Of a DNA stretch of 64,000 bases, positions 13,201-24,000 are shown in pieces. Position numbers and translations under genes: made by a program. Within the stretch, counting starts at the first letter, position 1. Each line of letters begins with the position of its first letter. The DNA is from Cytospora piceicola (lineage: Eukaryota > Ascomycota > Sordariomycetes > Diaporthales > Cytosporaceae): NCBI GenBank assembly GCA_023375675.1, contig JALQBC010000016.1, positions 434,001 to 498,000 on the forward strand, written 5' to 3'. Below the pieces are notes generated by a model that was not told the origin of the DNA, ran no database searches, and was given only the letters and a program-made list of their open reading frames with translations.

Positions 13201-14655
13201 GCCTTGTAGGCCAGTATTTTCGACACTGGTAGCGGTTGGATCAGATACTTTCCAAGACGGACCATCGGTTTCATAGGCGCCAGCTACTGTTGTTGAGGCT
13301 GCGGGGTTGATTGCTGTAGCCACTGAGCCTTGTAGGCCAGCATTTTCGTCACTGGTAGCGGTTTTCGTGGTGCTTGTTGGTGATGATGTCGACTCTATCT
13401 GGTGATAATGAGTACTTGCTACAGTGGCGGCATAAGTTTTGGTTGATGATGTCGGCTCATCGTGGAGATAATAAGTATTTGGTAAAGTGGCATAACTTTC
13501 GGTTGATGATGTCGGCTCAACCTGGAGATGACTACTAACTGCTCCAGTGGCGGCACGAGTTTCGGTTACTGACAATGTTACTGACAATCTTTGACCCGGA
13601 TCCTGGGAGATTGCTGATACAGGTTGAGAGCCAGAAGTTTGGCCAATGCTGGAAGTTGATTTACTGACGATGGTGGAGGGTAGTGTTGGTACAATTTGAA
13701 TATTGGAACTGGCTTTTTTAATAGCTGTGGTGTCGGCCTCTTTCGTCGGCGATGTGGGATTCGATGTCTGTTGGGTCTGAATATGAGCACTGGTGACTGA
13801 AGTTACTGTGGTATGGTCAGTTCGGATATAACTGGTGACTGGAAGTACTGTGGTCACCGCGATGGTTGTCATTGTACTATTTGTCCTTTCCCCGTCTAGG
13901 CAGCCTGAGGTAGTCGCGAAAGTGGTGTCTGTTTGTGTTTGCGAGCCCGTCAAAGTTGCCCCAAGGATATCTCTTTTGAATACGCTTATCACTGTAGTCG
14001 TTATTATTTGGCAGGCTGAGGCATTAGCGAAAGTGATGCCTGGTTGTGTCTGTAAGCCCGTCAAGGTGGCTGCTGGAAGCAGTTGCGATGAAGTGCTTAT
14101 CCTTCCAGCATCTTCGGCGGATGTTGCGGGTTCTGTCATAGAGATGAGTCTTGCGGAAAAGGACACGGTGAGGTAGGTCCAAGAAGATATGTACTGACCC
14201 CCCGCGAGAGTAGTGGTTGTTGGGAGCAATGCCGATGGAAGGCTCGTCAACCCAACGTCTTCGAGGTGTTTTGTGGTTACATTCCCAAAGCTCCTGGGAA
14301 GACGTTGAAAGTATGGTTCTGGGACTCCCGACTTTTTCTCAACCTCTCGATAGCTGCCAATATCCTCTCTGGACCACAGCTGAGAAGCCAGGTCTTCTCC
14401 ATTGTAAGCCTGCAATGTTCGGATGGTGTATTCGGTCAGCCCTATGAACACAGCAAGACTGGCAACGAGAAACGCCTGGAACCACCACCGGAGTGCCGTT
14501 GGCTTGTAGTCGTGGCGAGCCGCAGGTTTAGACGTCGTCCTCGCCTTGGACGGCGCTAGTGATGGAGTGCTGGAAGCATCGTCGGAGGCTACGTGCTGGC
14601 CAGGGTCGTAGCCCGTCTCAACTGCTTCATACGTCGCAGGTCTTGCACGGGACAT
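10207..14655 (-). CDS. Large Ser/Thr-rich repeat protein with C-terminal multi-spanning DUF3433 region
   Basis: A single uninterrupted 1482-codon frame. Residues 1-56 are probably cytoplasmic and a hydrophobic anchor lies at about 58-78 (WFQAFLVASLAVFIGL). About 100-950 is a very Thr/Ser-rich region with three kinds of internal repeat: two copies of 42 residues (about 428-518), three or four units of about 60 residues built around QQTETW...PGGT (about 530-690), and a 61-residue unit built around TIGGTTEVEETTFSDSHG, with two nearly identical copies plus diverged ones (about 690-930). The last 500 residues hold about seven hydrophobic segments, including GTFLPTILTVLVAYPL and the motif NPWSIAGMASLCLN, and resemble fungal DUF3433 proteins. 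A cell-surface or wall-associated membrane protein is an inference. The molecular function of the family is unknown. Confidence 0.8.
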   Translation of the reverse strand: MSRARPATYEAVETGYDPGQHVASDDASSTPSLAPSKARTTSKPAARHDYKPTALRWWFQAFLVASLAVFIGLTEYTIRTLQAYNGEDLASQLWSREDIGSYREVEKKSGVPEPYFQRLPRSFGNVTTKHLEDVGLTSLPSALLPTTTTLAGGQYISSWTYLTVSFSARLISMTEPATSAEDAGRISTSSQLLPAATLTGLQTQPGITFANASACQIITTTVISVFKRDILGATLTGSQTQTDTTFATTSGCLDGERTNSTMTTIAVTTVLPVTSYIRTDHTTVTSVTSAHIQTQQTSNPTSPTKEADTTAIKKASSNIQIVPTLPSTIVSKSTSSIGQTSGSQPVSAISQDPGQRLSVTLSVTETRAATGAVSSHLQVEPTSSTESYATLPNTYYLHDEPTSSTKTYAATVASTHYHQIESTSSPTSTTKTATSDENAGLQGSVATAINPAASTTVAGAYETDGPSWKVSDPTATSVENTGLQGSVATAINPAASTTVAGAHETDGPSGILSDPTATSILQETAAGETPILTVVQETKTWAPSESWIEQTTTDSKGRGTVQAWTTLLPGSTQVSQSTMPVPSDSNREIVTVIQQTETWASSETTVEHTTTLANGETIVQALKTMLPGGTETIQSTIAVTPISEPSEGMLEDVTVIQQTETWPSTVVIIEETRTDADGQIMVQTLTTTSPGGTRIVQSSVSVHPGETLVTVPTVMPTTIGAVTEIVQTTFSDSQGHMTTSSYTTVLGGTPTFITRSFFVATSLPPEATVITIPSVIPTTLGGTTEVEETTFTDSHGSLTTSSYTTIIGGTPTSTTISVVIATPVLSGDVLVNSPTIVPTTIGGTTEVEETTFSDSHGSLTTSSYTTIIGGTPTSTTISVVIATPVLSGDVLVTSPTIVPTTIGGTTEVIQTTFTDSHGQLTTSSYITVLHGTPTSTTEWTIVPTPTYTGPVGAPSNNSDISGNTTVIVYGLSKEDYMLGTFLPTILTVLVAYPLKLISINARLMQPFHTLATADKIHGAIPRSSILESFDTWLGALPLAHALRYRQPVIAISDLLVLGAALLTPLAAETVGVHVVDGCQSHCFGSLGVSVTVGRILEALVAVMTALLIALIVLLSVFRWRTGVSQNPWSIAGMASLCLNSEIRDILRSVPRGLNGSVKGSEMLKVLGKNKYALGDFWIAPNPDTLNSRGYGVIVAARDGVARQLMESEDSNGEEAEESKAGYKRTQPFKLLTWWGRCLLIFVFSCILIILTYYENTSKDTGFERFMDSQGFGVNFFFTALGVVVGACMEMFFRSVAIISPYLQLTNSNLPAERSILLSPPTNAFYGIYSAFRQRHLYLGILSFTTILGELFLPVTLSQVPFSLIETYKTQLVCAWLSIAILALMILVLAASFFTTWPHMPVDPRTVAGAMFYVCDSWMLETIQGMSTMSKKDRDLDVRYLRLRYRYGYISGAVSGKERMGVEVCDDTGEAAVIVRNDKLRYN
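11941..12306 (-). repeat. Tandem 183-bp coding repeat (two near-identical copies)
   Basis: Units 11941-12123 and 12124-12306 are nearly identical at DNA level, for example the shared string ggttccgccgatggtggtgg. They encode 61-residue repeats in the DUF3433 protein. More diverged units flank them on both sides. Confidence 0.85.
13111..13362 (-). repeat. Tandem 126-bp coding repeat (two near-identical copies)
   Basis: Units 13111-13236 and 13237-13362 are almost identical and encode 42-residue repeats containing GLQGSVATAINPAASTTVAG. The period is a multiple of three, so copy number can change without breaking the frame. Confidence 0.85.
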
Positions 14656-16222
14656 GGTGATATGTTGGTTTCCGTGGGCAAACGTCGCTATCAGGCCACG
14701 CTAAACGGATAGATGAATATTGTCATGGTAAGGGGCTATCCATCCACCGTGGCCCACATGAGGAGGCATGGCCTTTTAAGAACCATGATGGATGCAAGCT
14801 TCTACCATAGCACTGCCCTGCACTCTCTTTGAACGTTGTTCCTCAAAGAGCCCGATATGTTGATTTGGGGGTCAGTCAGGCTGTGCGAACCGACTGCCGA
14901 ATATTAGGATGGTGGCACGCACTCAAGGCATACTGGCTACTGGATTATAACATCCCCACCATGCAACTTCTTAAGCCATATTGGCTGACTGCATCCTGAC
15001 CCCCTATTCCACTTGGTTAGCCTACTGATATTTTTAGATTTAAACAAGCATACACAGTGAGGCATCCACCTGTCCAGAGGTAACACTGAGGAGATGCCTT
15101 GGCCGCGAGCATGACAGCTGAGGTTCCAGGTTGGCATCCGAGGATAACTAAGGACACATACCTACCTATAGGCAGTACCTAAGTGGATTGTTATCAATTA
15201 GAGTACGTATGATATACTGCCCTCAGTACCTAGGAAGGTGGTGTGATAGCAGGAATACAGCATATCAAGAGGTTGAAGTTGGAGCAAGCCTACTAAGTAC
15301 CCTAGGGTAAGCCTGCGTGTGCGGCTGAGTGATGTTGAAATATGCAGTGGTCTGTGCTACATTGGCCCCACATCACTTACACCGCTGTTTCTTTAGGACG
15401 CCCCCCCTGTCAATTCGGTTTCTCATACACCAAATTCGTTGAGTTATAGTGAAAAGATGTATTTTGAGTTAAAGTTAGAAGTTCTCAGTTAGTGAGTGAG
15501 ACATCCAATTGATAGAGGGGGGGGGGGGTGACACGGCGTTCTAAAGAAACAGCGGCGGCTTCCTTTTTGGGACTTAGGTTGCTTGTCAGCTGAAAAGACG
15601 CCCCTATAGACGCCCCCAAGAACACCACCCAAGACACTAACGGAATTCCGCAAACACACACACCATTATCACTACAGGCTGATAATGTATTCGCAAAACG
15701 GCCGGATAGGGTGAAGGGCGGAGTCCGGCGAGAGGCCGGTACGGCCGTACCCGAGTTCCTAGAGGACTAACACGGGATATCACAATCCTCTAGCGAGAGA
15801 GAGCCTTAGCGGCCGGAGCGTCGCGTCGAAGATATTGAGATTATTTAATATTACCTAGGTACTAATAAAGATAAAAAATAGGCGGTCCTACTCTGTTAGA
15901 ATGCAACCAATCAGCTTATATGCACGGGCTACTACCCTAGGGTAGGATCGTTCAAAAATGTCTTTTCAGCTGTTTCGGGGCTAGCCCGGTATACAGTCAA
16001 CGCAGCACCACACCATTTTGGAGGCACTTAGAACTTAAGTATTCAGGCAAACTTCACACAGTTGCGTCTGAGAAGATGGAAAGTTCGACGATGTCGTTAT
16101 ATCCTCTCATTACGCTAGCCTAATTACAGAAATTACAGCAGATACGACTGATCCCATAAAGACAAAATGCTACAAAACACCGGCCATCCCCACCCAGGCA
16201 CTCCCACCCAACAGCCCGTAAA
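14656..16222. other. Gene-poor stretch upstream of the DUF3433 gene
   Basis: No supported gene is present. It is AT-rich in parts (15840-15890) and holds the MITE-like palindrome at 15382-15555, TACCTAGG motifs at about 15170-15235 and 15850, and a 13-bp inverted pair CAGCTGAAAAGAC / GTCTTTTCAGCTG at 15588-15600 and 15960-15972. Confidence 0.5.
15382..15555. mobile_element. MITE-like element, 174 bp with terminal inverted repeats
   Basis: The left end CCGCTGTTTCTTTAGGACGCC (15382-15402) matches the reverse complement of 15535-15555 at 20 of 21 positions. Weaker complementarity continues inward (a C-run, then TCAATT and TTTCTCA-like blocks), so the element is close to a full palindrome. It has no coding capacity. 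No clear target-site duplication is visible beside the ends. It may be a non-autonomous DNA transposon remnant or a simple large hairpin. Confidence 0.55.
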
Positions 16223-17035
16223 TCACCTGGGGAATCCCAGTTGAATAACAAACTCGGGCAGCCGCCTGAGGATACCCTCGTTTGTAAGGTCTGCTATTGT
16301 TACACTCGTAGCAAGGTCGCGTCGGTATCTATTCTGAAGGAGCACCACCCTCCTCGATCGAGTGAGCTCACCCGTCTCAGCCGCCGTCAGGACGGGACAC
16401 AGCCTGATATTCTGATCAAAAGTGGTTTCCGCCGGCGTGTTGAGAGCTATGGCTGGTATCCCTCTGGGATTGACCCCTACTACACGCCGCCTGACGCGTA
16501 CATCTGGTGCCTTTTGGACGTCCCAGATGTCAAAGTTCAACCGGTCCAGCTCATAGATCCGATTCCAAGTAACGTGGCGTTGTAGGATTCTCACCGCAAT
16601 GAAAGGAACATTTCTACCGGCGGGATTGTTATTGACCATGTTGCCAGGTATAGGCTTATTTCGCAGTCGATACTATAGGCAATACAGTCAGTAAGGCATT
16701 TTCCCGGCCCATATACTATGCGGTGCAGCAGCAATGCCGCCTGGCCTGCATGCCAGATGACTACATATGTAAGTAGCTTCTCTACCACGAGGAGCAACCG
16801 AAGTAGCAAAGGAATAGAGGGAGAAAATAAGGAGAAAACGTCAGGTGTTACTTACCCATCTCACAGACCATGCGCGAGCCCTTTTTCTTAGAGCCCTGAC
16901 TGCCCACTTGTCGGCGTCTGGGGGGAGGTTGAAGTACTCTAGGGCAAGATGGAGTGCGGCGTCCAACTCACGGACTTCCTCACAAACATCTCTCGTTCTG
17001 GTTGTTCCTGGTGTGAAAGGTGCCCAGTTTGACAT
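16223..17035 (-). CDS. Hypothetical protein, two exons, unknown function
   Basis: The model is exon 1 at 17035-16856 (60 codons, starting MSNWAPFTPGTTRTRDVCEE) and exon 2 at 16672-16223. The 183-bp intron has donor GTAAGT, branch CTGAC and acceptor TATAG, and the phase is 0 on both sides, giving 209 residues. Exon 1 is rich in Arg/Ala/Leu (KWAVRALRKRARAWSVRW). Exon 2 contains NVPFIAVRILQRHVTWNRIY and ends RRLPEFVIQLGFPR. No domain is recognised. The neighbourhood is gene-poor and repeat-bearing. A further exon upstream is possible, since a coding-looking frame lies at about 17211-17453. It could also be a decayed gene. Confidence 0.4.
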
Positions 17036-17987
17036 CTTATATATGAGAAATACGAATGGTTTAGAGGAATGAAAAATAATGTCCAAAATACAGTGTTTAT
17101 TCGAAACTTGTTGGTGAGATACAACCTGTCCATGACCCTTTAACACGCCTATCCTCCCATTTATATATGCGAAGCTCCGAACTGCTAAGTCTTTGAGATC
17201 TTCTAGTTCTCTAAATATACAATTGAGGGTCATTTGGGTGTAGACTGTATTGTGTCTCTTCTTTGTCGCCTCGAGGACAGAGGACTGATTCCGCACCAAC
17301 CATCAAAGAACTCGGGACGTGTGCCGGCAGGTATTCCTGGGAAAGAAGCATCATGCCTTTGTTTTTTCTTGCAAGTTGCCGAACGAAGTGAATGGCTCTT
17401 CCGGCTACCATTGTTCCAAGTTCATTCTTCAAGAGGACATGGAATCTCTCCAACTACTTGCACGAGAAGTAGGCAGGCCGCGAAGGAGGGATAGAGGCAT
17501 CTGGCGCTCGTGGAGCTTCCTGCCGTTTCTTTGTCAAAATAGACAGCCCCAATGAAGATGGCTGATGGACCGGCTGATGGACTGATCCATACTTACGAGG
17601 TCAGCGAGACCATCCAGACCTGGACGTACGCCCGCTTTCCTACAGATCCGGATTGTATTCTGCTCCTCTTCAAGTAGCTCTTCCCAAATCTTCAAGAGGG
17701 ACGGTCTCCTTGTCTTTAGTGTTGTTTGGGGTCAGTCGCGTTAGGTCCGCATATTGGCACGTCAGAGAACGATTGCAGTTTATGGTAGAAGTTCAACGTC
17801 GTTGTCATTATCATACAAACGTTGTTGAACCAACTCGCTCCAGTCTACATCTCGACTTGAACTATCGCTTCCCCCTTCAGCACACCATGATACTTTGAGA
17901 ATATGACTTAACCATCGATAAGCCGTGTGTAAATCCACCTCACCCAATTCTCCAAGCCAGCGCCGATCGAAAAGTGCTGTAAACCAT
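17036..17987. other. Intergenic, possible additional exons
   Basis: Open frames on the minus strand around 17211-17453 look protein-like but have no clear start or splice link. Nothing else is recognised. Confidence 0.35.
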
Positions 17988-19758
17988 CTAGAGAATACTG
18001 TAGTGGAAGTACTTCTGGTTGTTTCCTTCCTTGTTGATCAACCATTGGTTCCTCTTGTGCCGGACATCTCCGAAGTTGCGGCCCTTCTGCTCCGCCTTGC
18101 GGACTTCCTTCTTCTTCTTATCCGACACGCCCAACATGCCAGCACCGCCGCCAGCACGACCGACCAGCTGCCTCTTGAGGTCCCGTACGGGCCGGTGTGT
18201 GATTTGCCTCTCTTCGTTGTCGCTGTCCTCGTCGTCGTCATCAGCGTCAACATCCATAGCATCAGAGTCGTCCCCGTTCTCGAGCGCCTCGAGTGCACGG
18301 CGTTGCTGGTGACCCTCGAGGAACGGACGTTCACGCAGGTTCTGGCGGAAGTATTTGTTCAGTGACCGGTGACCAACAGACCTGCCGCTGGGCAGGTGCA
18401 GCTCGTACTCGTCGTAGTAAACGGCGCGAGTGGGCTTGTGTGAGTGAGAGTGGAAGCCGTCAGCCTGGCGACGAGGCCGTGGGTCCTGACTGGAGTGGTG
18501 AGGATGGCTCTCCAAGCGCTCGTACTGGTGATAGTGCTTCTCCGCAGGAACGGCAGTAAGATCGGCAGAGTCGAGTGATGAGGCGGATGAGTCTGTCTCC
18601 CAGCCTTCGTCTCCACCCTCCTCAACCTCCTCGCCGTCGTCGTTGGTCGTGACTGCCGCGCGCTTGCTGCCAAGCTTCGCACCGCCAGCCTCTGTGGCTT
18701 CGTCGTCGTCGTCGTCCGAGTCATCCTCCATATCGTCGTCGTCCGAGTAGGTGCTGCGGAAATCGTAAAACTCTCCGATCTCGAGTTGTTCATCCTCGGT
18801 TGTGTAAGGAATCCTGCAGTGGGCGATATCACGCATGTGGGTCTGCACCGCGTATGCGTTCGCCTTGACCTTGCCACAGTATATGCACTCGTTGTACTCC
18901 TGGATGCGTTGTTGCAGGGAGCCTAGCAGGCCCTCAAGCTTGACCAGGTACTGTTTCTCAGGGATGAACATGCCGTGGATCTTCTCCATGTGGACGACGT
19001 TCGCCGGTACGTCGGTAGACTCGTGGTTGCAGAACAAGCAGATGTTCAAAGGCAAGCTCGCTGCCTCAGCAGGTGCCTCTGAAGAAGCGGAAGCCGTATC
19101 TTGCTGTTCGGTGGACTCCTCAGAGGCCGGGTGGTCCTCGGCGGGCTTGGCAGGAGCCGGGGCTGCTTGCTCTGATATACCGGCCTTCTTCATTCCCTCA
19201 ACGATCTGGCTGAACTCCTCTGCGTCCGGGTCAACCTCTGAAGCGTTGGATTGGATGGGATCACCGAGGGAGAAGGTGGAGCTGATCATGGAGCTAGCAT
19301 CATCGGCCGAGACACCATTCTTGCCCTTCCGCAGCAGATAAGCGACCTTGGCCTTGTGCTTCTGACTCCCGAGATGGTTCTGATACGCGTTCTCGCTGAA
19401 GTAGGATTTGGTGCACACTCCACAGTCCTTCTGGAAACCAGCCCGTTCGGCCTCGGCTGTGGTAGAAGCTCGTGCCAGGATGACCTTCTCGGTGAAGACT
19501 TCGGAGGTGATGGGAGGAAGAGTAGCAACACGGCGCTTCAGGTTGTATCGACTAGACGAGAGGTGTGATCAGTATTCGGCATGCCCAGCTCGGAGAAACG
19601 ACCCGGGTCCCTGATAAGACTTACTGCCAGTCGCTCCTCATGTGGCCCTTCTGCAGGTCGCTGTTACGGAAGGCTACCTGGCAGGTGTTGCAGGTGTATG
19701 GGTGACTCGAAGAGGTATCCTGCACCGGGGCATTGCGGCTGCCACTGATGGTCGCCAT
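17988..19758 (-). CDS. rei1: REI1-type cytosolic pre-60S ribosome maturation factor (C2H2 zinc finger)
   Basis: Rei1 (human ZNF622 family) works with Jjj1 to release and recycle Arx1 from pre-60S particles in the cytoplasm. Exon 1 is 19758-19625 and exon 2 is 19551-17988 (565 residues). The 73-bp intron (GTAAGT...CTAG) splits the codon of His in DWHRYNLKRRVA, a signature of the family that only appears after splicing. Four zinc fingers are visible: CNTCQVAF...H, CGVCTKSYFSENAYQNHL, CLFCNHES...HMEKIH, and CIYCGKVKANAYAVQTHMRDIAHC. They are followed by the conserved block IGEFYDFRSTY. Long acidic runs come after it (DDDDMEDDSDDDDDE and, later, DVDADDDDEDSDNEE). The basic C-terminal tail RHKRNQWLINKEGN is the kind that enters the peptide exit tunnel in yeast Rei1. 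Confidence 0.95.
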
Positions 19759-21094
19759 ATTGAAGGTTCAAGTGTTGTTGTTGGATGCTATCGCGGGGTT
19801 GTCCACTGACGTATTCCGTATTCCGAGGGGAAGGTGGTGGGTTTTGTTGCGTTGGAGCACCGGGAAACAGGAATGTTTGTGGTGAATAGGTTGAGTGCCA
19901 AGGTAAAATGCACCTGACAATACCGGATTAGTAAAGTGAGGGTGGGATTACGGGTGGGTGGCGATGATTTCTCAGTTTCTTAGTTCGACGTTAGGGACTC
20001 ATTTTTCGGTGGGGTCTCTCCTGCCGGGTTCCCAGAATACCCGATAAGCGAAACGATAAGACCTAAAAAGAGCCCTACGTCAACTGCCAAAGCACGGGTC
20101 ATTGGGGCAGGGAAAGGGCCAGTACGGGTACATGGGTATGTGTACATAAACCAACTGGGCGTACCGTACAATACGGTGATGATGTTGGACAGTGTTACCA
20201 CTTGTTAGTCACTCCAGGTCAGGAGTCTGTTGCGACCTAACCTAGATCACTCATCATACAATAAAAAGGTTGATGCCATATTTCAAATTAATAATTACCC
20301 ACAGTCCCGAAACTGAAGAGAACTTTCTTACTGGTACTCCTAGGTATCTATGTACTGTTGTGCCTACTTAGGTACCCAGATACTTGATTAAGTACCCAGC
20401 CAGCAGCCTAGCAGCCAGGTAGGCGGTAACTGCAGGTGCGCAGGTGTTGCAGAAAAGGGTTTGAACCGTTTTAGGCCTGGCCCCCATCCGGCCGCCCCGT
20501 TTTTATTAACCCGGTATTCCCGTCACGCCCGGGGTACGATGAACAAGGGCCCGGTCAGCAATCCCGTTCATTCCCCTGGCTTGCCGCCTTGCGAAAGTCT
20601 GGAGTCGTCTGGAGACTGCCACTCGTGTCAGGGCCCATTTCGACGATTTCCATCATCTGTGTCCCGGCAGGCTTGTCGTCGTTGCTGCTGTCTACGCAAT
20701 TGTCATCAACCTGAACCTGCAAACTTTACTCCTTGTCCATACATGAATAAGCACATAACCACATAACACACATATACGCATACATACCTCCGTCTTCACG
20801 AGTACATGGCCAGCCGTCTTTGTCACACATTTCCTTGGCCCGCCTTTTGACGACGACGATTCGCATCCGTGGCATCTCATACGTTGGGGATCTGCCGCCT
20901 TCTTTTCCCAACGATCGCCCATTTCAGCTCTCATTTGCCTCGTGATACCCCTTCGGACTCGCCATACCACAACGACCACCTACCTGGAGTACGACCCTCC
21001 CGACTTCTCCCCTCCCTCGACTGCACTTTGGAGTCATATTTCTCGCTCTACAGACCGTCCGCCCCCGAGCCTTTCGCCCACCATCCCTTATGAC
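19759..21094. other. Divergent intergenic region between REI1 and the HECT ligase gene
   Basis: It serves as the promoter region for both flanking genes. TACCTAGG-type motifs sit at about 20338-20420. No supported gene is present. Confidence 0.5.
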
Positions 21095-21098
21095 ATGA
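21090..21098 (+). promoter_or_regulatory. Two-codon upstream ORF overlapping the HECT ligase start codon
   Basis: The bases ATGACATGA encode Met-Thr-stop, and the stop codon TGA (21096-21098) overlaps the main ATG (21095-21097). The upstream ATG has a weak context (T at -3), while the main ATG has G at -3. This geometry could allow leaky scanning or termination-coupled reinitiation; that is inference. Confidence 0.4.
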
Positions 21099-24000
21099 CG
21101 CGAGACACTACTCGGCCGCTCGACGCCGGGCCGGCCCACCATCACACACCTCACGATGTCGAGACCGACTTGTTAGCTGGCTTGTGGGAAACAGCTCCCT
21201 TTGCGCGCCTGCCTTGGGATGCTCCACCTGAACTGAAAGAGCTGGTCGAGGACATCGAGAACCCGAAGAGAGTCTATGCCATACACCGAGCCTGCCGCCG
21301 GCATGGCTTCCAGCAACTTGTCGAGAAGTTCATTCTTCAACTACGAGACGGGTGCGGCTCCAACTACTGCAACACCCCCACCTGTTTCTCCTTTCGCAAA
21401 CGGAGCGTTGGACGGATACCCATACGGCGATACAATGCAACCAGCGCAAGAGTACTGGCTGTGTACATGGCTAGTCAGGACAAACCGGAGAACGCTCTAT
21501 GCCCAGCTCTGAGGAACCCGAGAATGCCACCAGCGGCAATAGACTCCCTTGTCTTCTACCGAAAACCTGGACTGCAAGCTACTGATGAGAGGGTACGATC
21601 GCCTGGAAAGGGCCGTAGCACTGTGGCCACAGAAGGAATGCCAAATGGCCGACCAGCAAGGGTGAAGGCGAAGCTTCAAGTACGTCCAGGCTCCAGGGAT
21701 TCGAGCGCCGGAACAGCCAAGTCCACAAGTCGATCGATCCAGGAGGAGGATCATGTTCCTGAGAGTCCCAAGTTCGAGGTAACCGAGAGACTCACGGGCA
21801 AGGATTACCGGTCGTTTGCAGCCAACATGTTCGGCACTGTCGCATTCAAGATGCTCGAGTGGCTGACGCCGAATGCGCTTGAGGACATGCACGAGACGGC
21901 TTGTGATCTACAAAAGGATGACCCTAAAGATGGAACCAGACCTCCAAGTCCCCGTCGGAGAAAGTCGTCTCCTCGGCCGTTGCCACCTCAAGAAGCTACA
22001 TCTTCTAGATCGCCGAACAACCACAATTCGAACGGACTTCCCATGGCCGAAGAGCCCAAGGCTAACCACAACCCTTCTAATGGCGAGACCGAAGCCGGAG
22101 ACTGTGACAAGACGGATGGTGCATTTGCACTCGGCGATAGATCCTTCTCGAACCATCGACCTGGAACTGTTCGCCGCAACTCAAATGCCAGGGTGCGGAC
22201 GAACTCTGCGACGCAACCAAAACGACAATTGTCTGTCGACACGTACCCTCCTGATCCAATACCAGATGAGGAGCTCAACGGGCTCCGCTCACCGCGGCTT
22301 CCAGGACTTCAGGCAGAGAAGACGCCCAGGTCCATCAAGAGTGCAGCGTCAAGTTTGACCCGGCCCATTTCTAAGTTGTCTTCAGCGGACTACTTTGACG
22401 ACTGTCTTTCTGAGAAGGAGTCATCGCCCAGGCCGCCAGCGAACAGAGGCATGCCAGCAAGCGATCAGGTTGACGGCTCCACGGAACAGGACCGGGTATC
22501 GTCCCAAGATTCCGACCACCAGCCCACCCCCTCCGAGATCTCAACCAGCGATCTGTCTACAGCGAACCCTGACAATGGTACCGAGGTCACATATGACTCT
22601 TTTCTTCCTCAGGCTATCTCGCGGCTGAATGTCGATGTTGTGGACTTCATCTGTGATGTCCTCCAAGACGATGGCACTCGCGAGCAACACCTCCTGGAAC
22701 CGGCTGAGGTTCTCAGGACGCCCGCAGGTTCCAGGCGGAGCACCAAATCCATGAAGCGCAGGTCCAAGTCTAGAAGGAGCTCCTATCCTCCGGACTTGAA
22801 GCGTGAGTGGAAGCTGTTCATTGAGCAGAGCCTCTTCTACACCCTCAGCGACCCTCACGCTCTGATCCGCTCCTTCACACACAAGGGCGAGCTCATCGAC
22901 TCGCAGACGCTGTGGTATTGCATGTTGAGGATGACAAGAGTAGCACCAACTCTGGTCTACCACTGTCTGTGGCTGTCTGCTGCACATCTCTTCGCACCCC
23001 CCAAGCCCGTCCAGTCGCTCCGTTCTCCCACGGCCAGGCTGTTCCCCAAACAGGAGCTGTCGCTGTCGAATGCGGAGGCGGGCCGGCTAATCTCTATCTG
23101 CCTCCATGCATTGATAGCGGCGGTCCCTGTGGTTACTGAGAAGAGCCAGATCACGGAAATGTCTCGACTGCGGTCCCAGGGACTGAGTTTAGCCGCCAGT
23201 GGCAGCCAGTTTGCAGAGCTCTGCCTTCAATACGACGATGCCTTCTCCAACGATCTGGCGATGCGACTTGCACGGAGGCTTCTTACTGCGATCACAACAC
23301 GCAGATACTTTGACGACATGGTAGAACAGGAATTTGTCTTTGGCGATGATGGCGAGGGTGAGCCTGACATCCTGGCACCCCTGTTCACACAGCTTGATGC
23401 GCTCAGCGTCAGCAATGAAGATGGCCTTCACGAGACGCGCATGTCGACTCTTCTCCTGGATTGGTCTCGAGCAGTAATGTTCCACGAGTGGGATGGAAAC
23501 CCAGAAGTCCCTGGTGATGGCCCCTTTGGTGGTGCCCTTGCGTTGACAGACGCCATATGTAAGTTTCTATAGCAAGGTCTGTATGACGAGTAGCCTCTTA
23601 CTGACTCTCCCATAGACAAGAAGAGCCAGACACTTCGTATCACGCACAAACAGTTCTTGGCCGACTATTTTGCAGAGCGACTAGACAACGTAGAGATGCC
23701 TGTCGCATGGCTATCGTCCACGTCTACCAAGCAGAAGGCCCAGTTGTTGGACTATCCTTACATGTTCAATCCCGACACGCTGATCTCCTACTTCCGTGCC
23801 ATCAACTTCTCCAGGATGAGCCACGTCTATGAGGAGGCAGCTTCCCTGAACAGCCGACTGGAACGTCTCTTTGAACAAGCGACACTGATGGTCAACCGAC
23901 ACCACAAGAACGTGCTGAAAGACCTTCTCCGTACAGCATCATCGAGGTATCTGATCTTGGACATCGGTCGGAAGACAGTCCTGAGCGATGCGTTTGACCA

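Noticed and set aside
15690..15830. GC-rich block that at first suggested a structured RNA or tRNA
   Set aside because: No tRNA A-box/B-box pair and no cloverleaf could be drawn.
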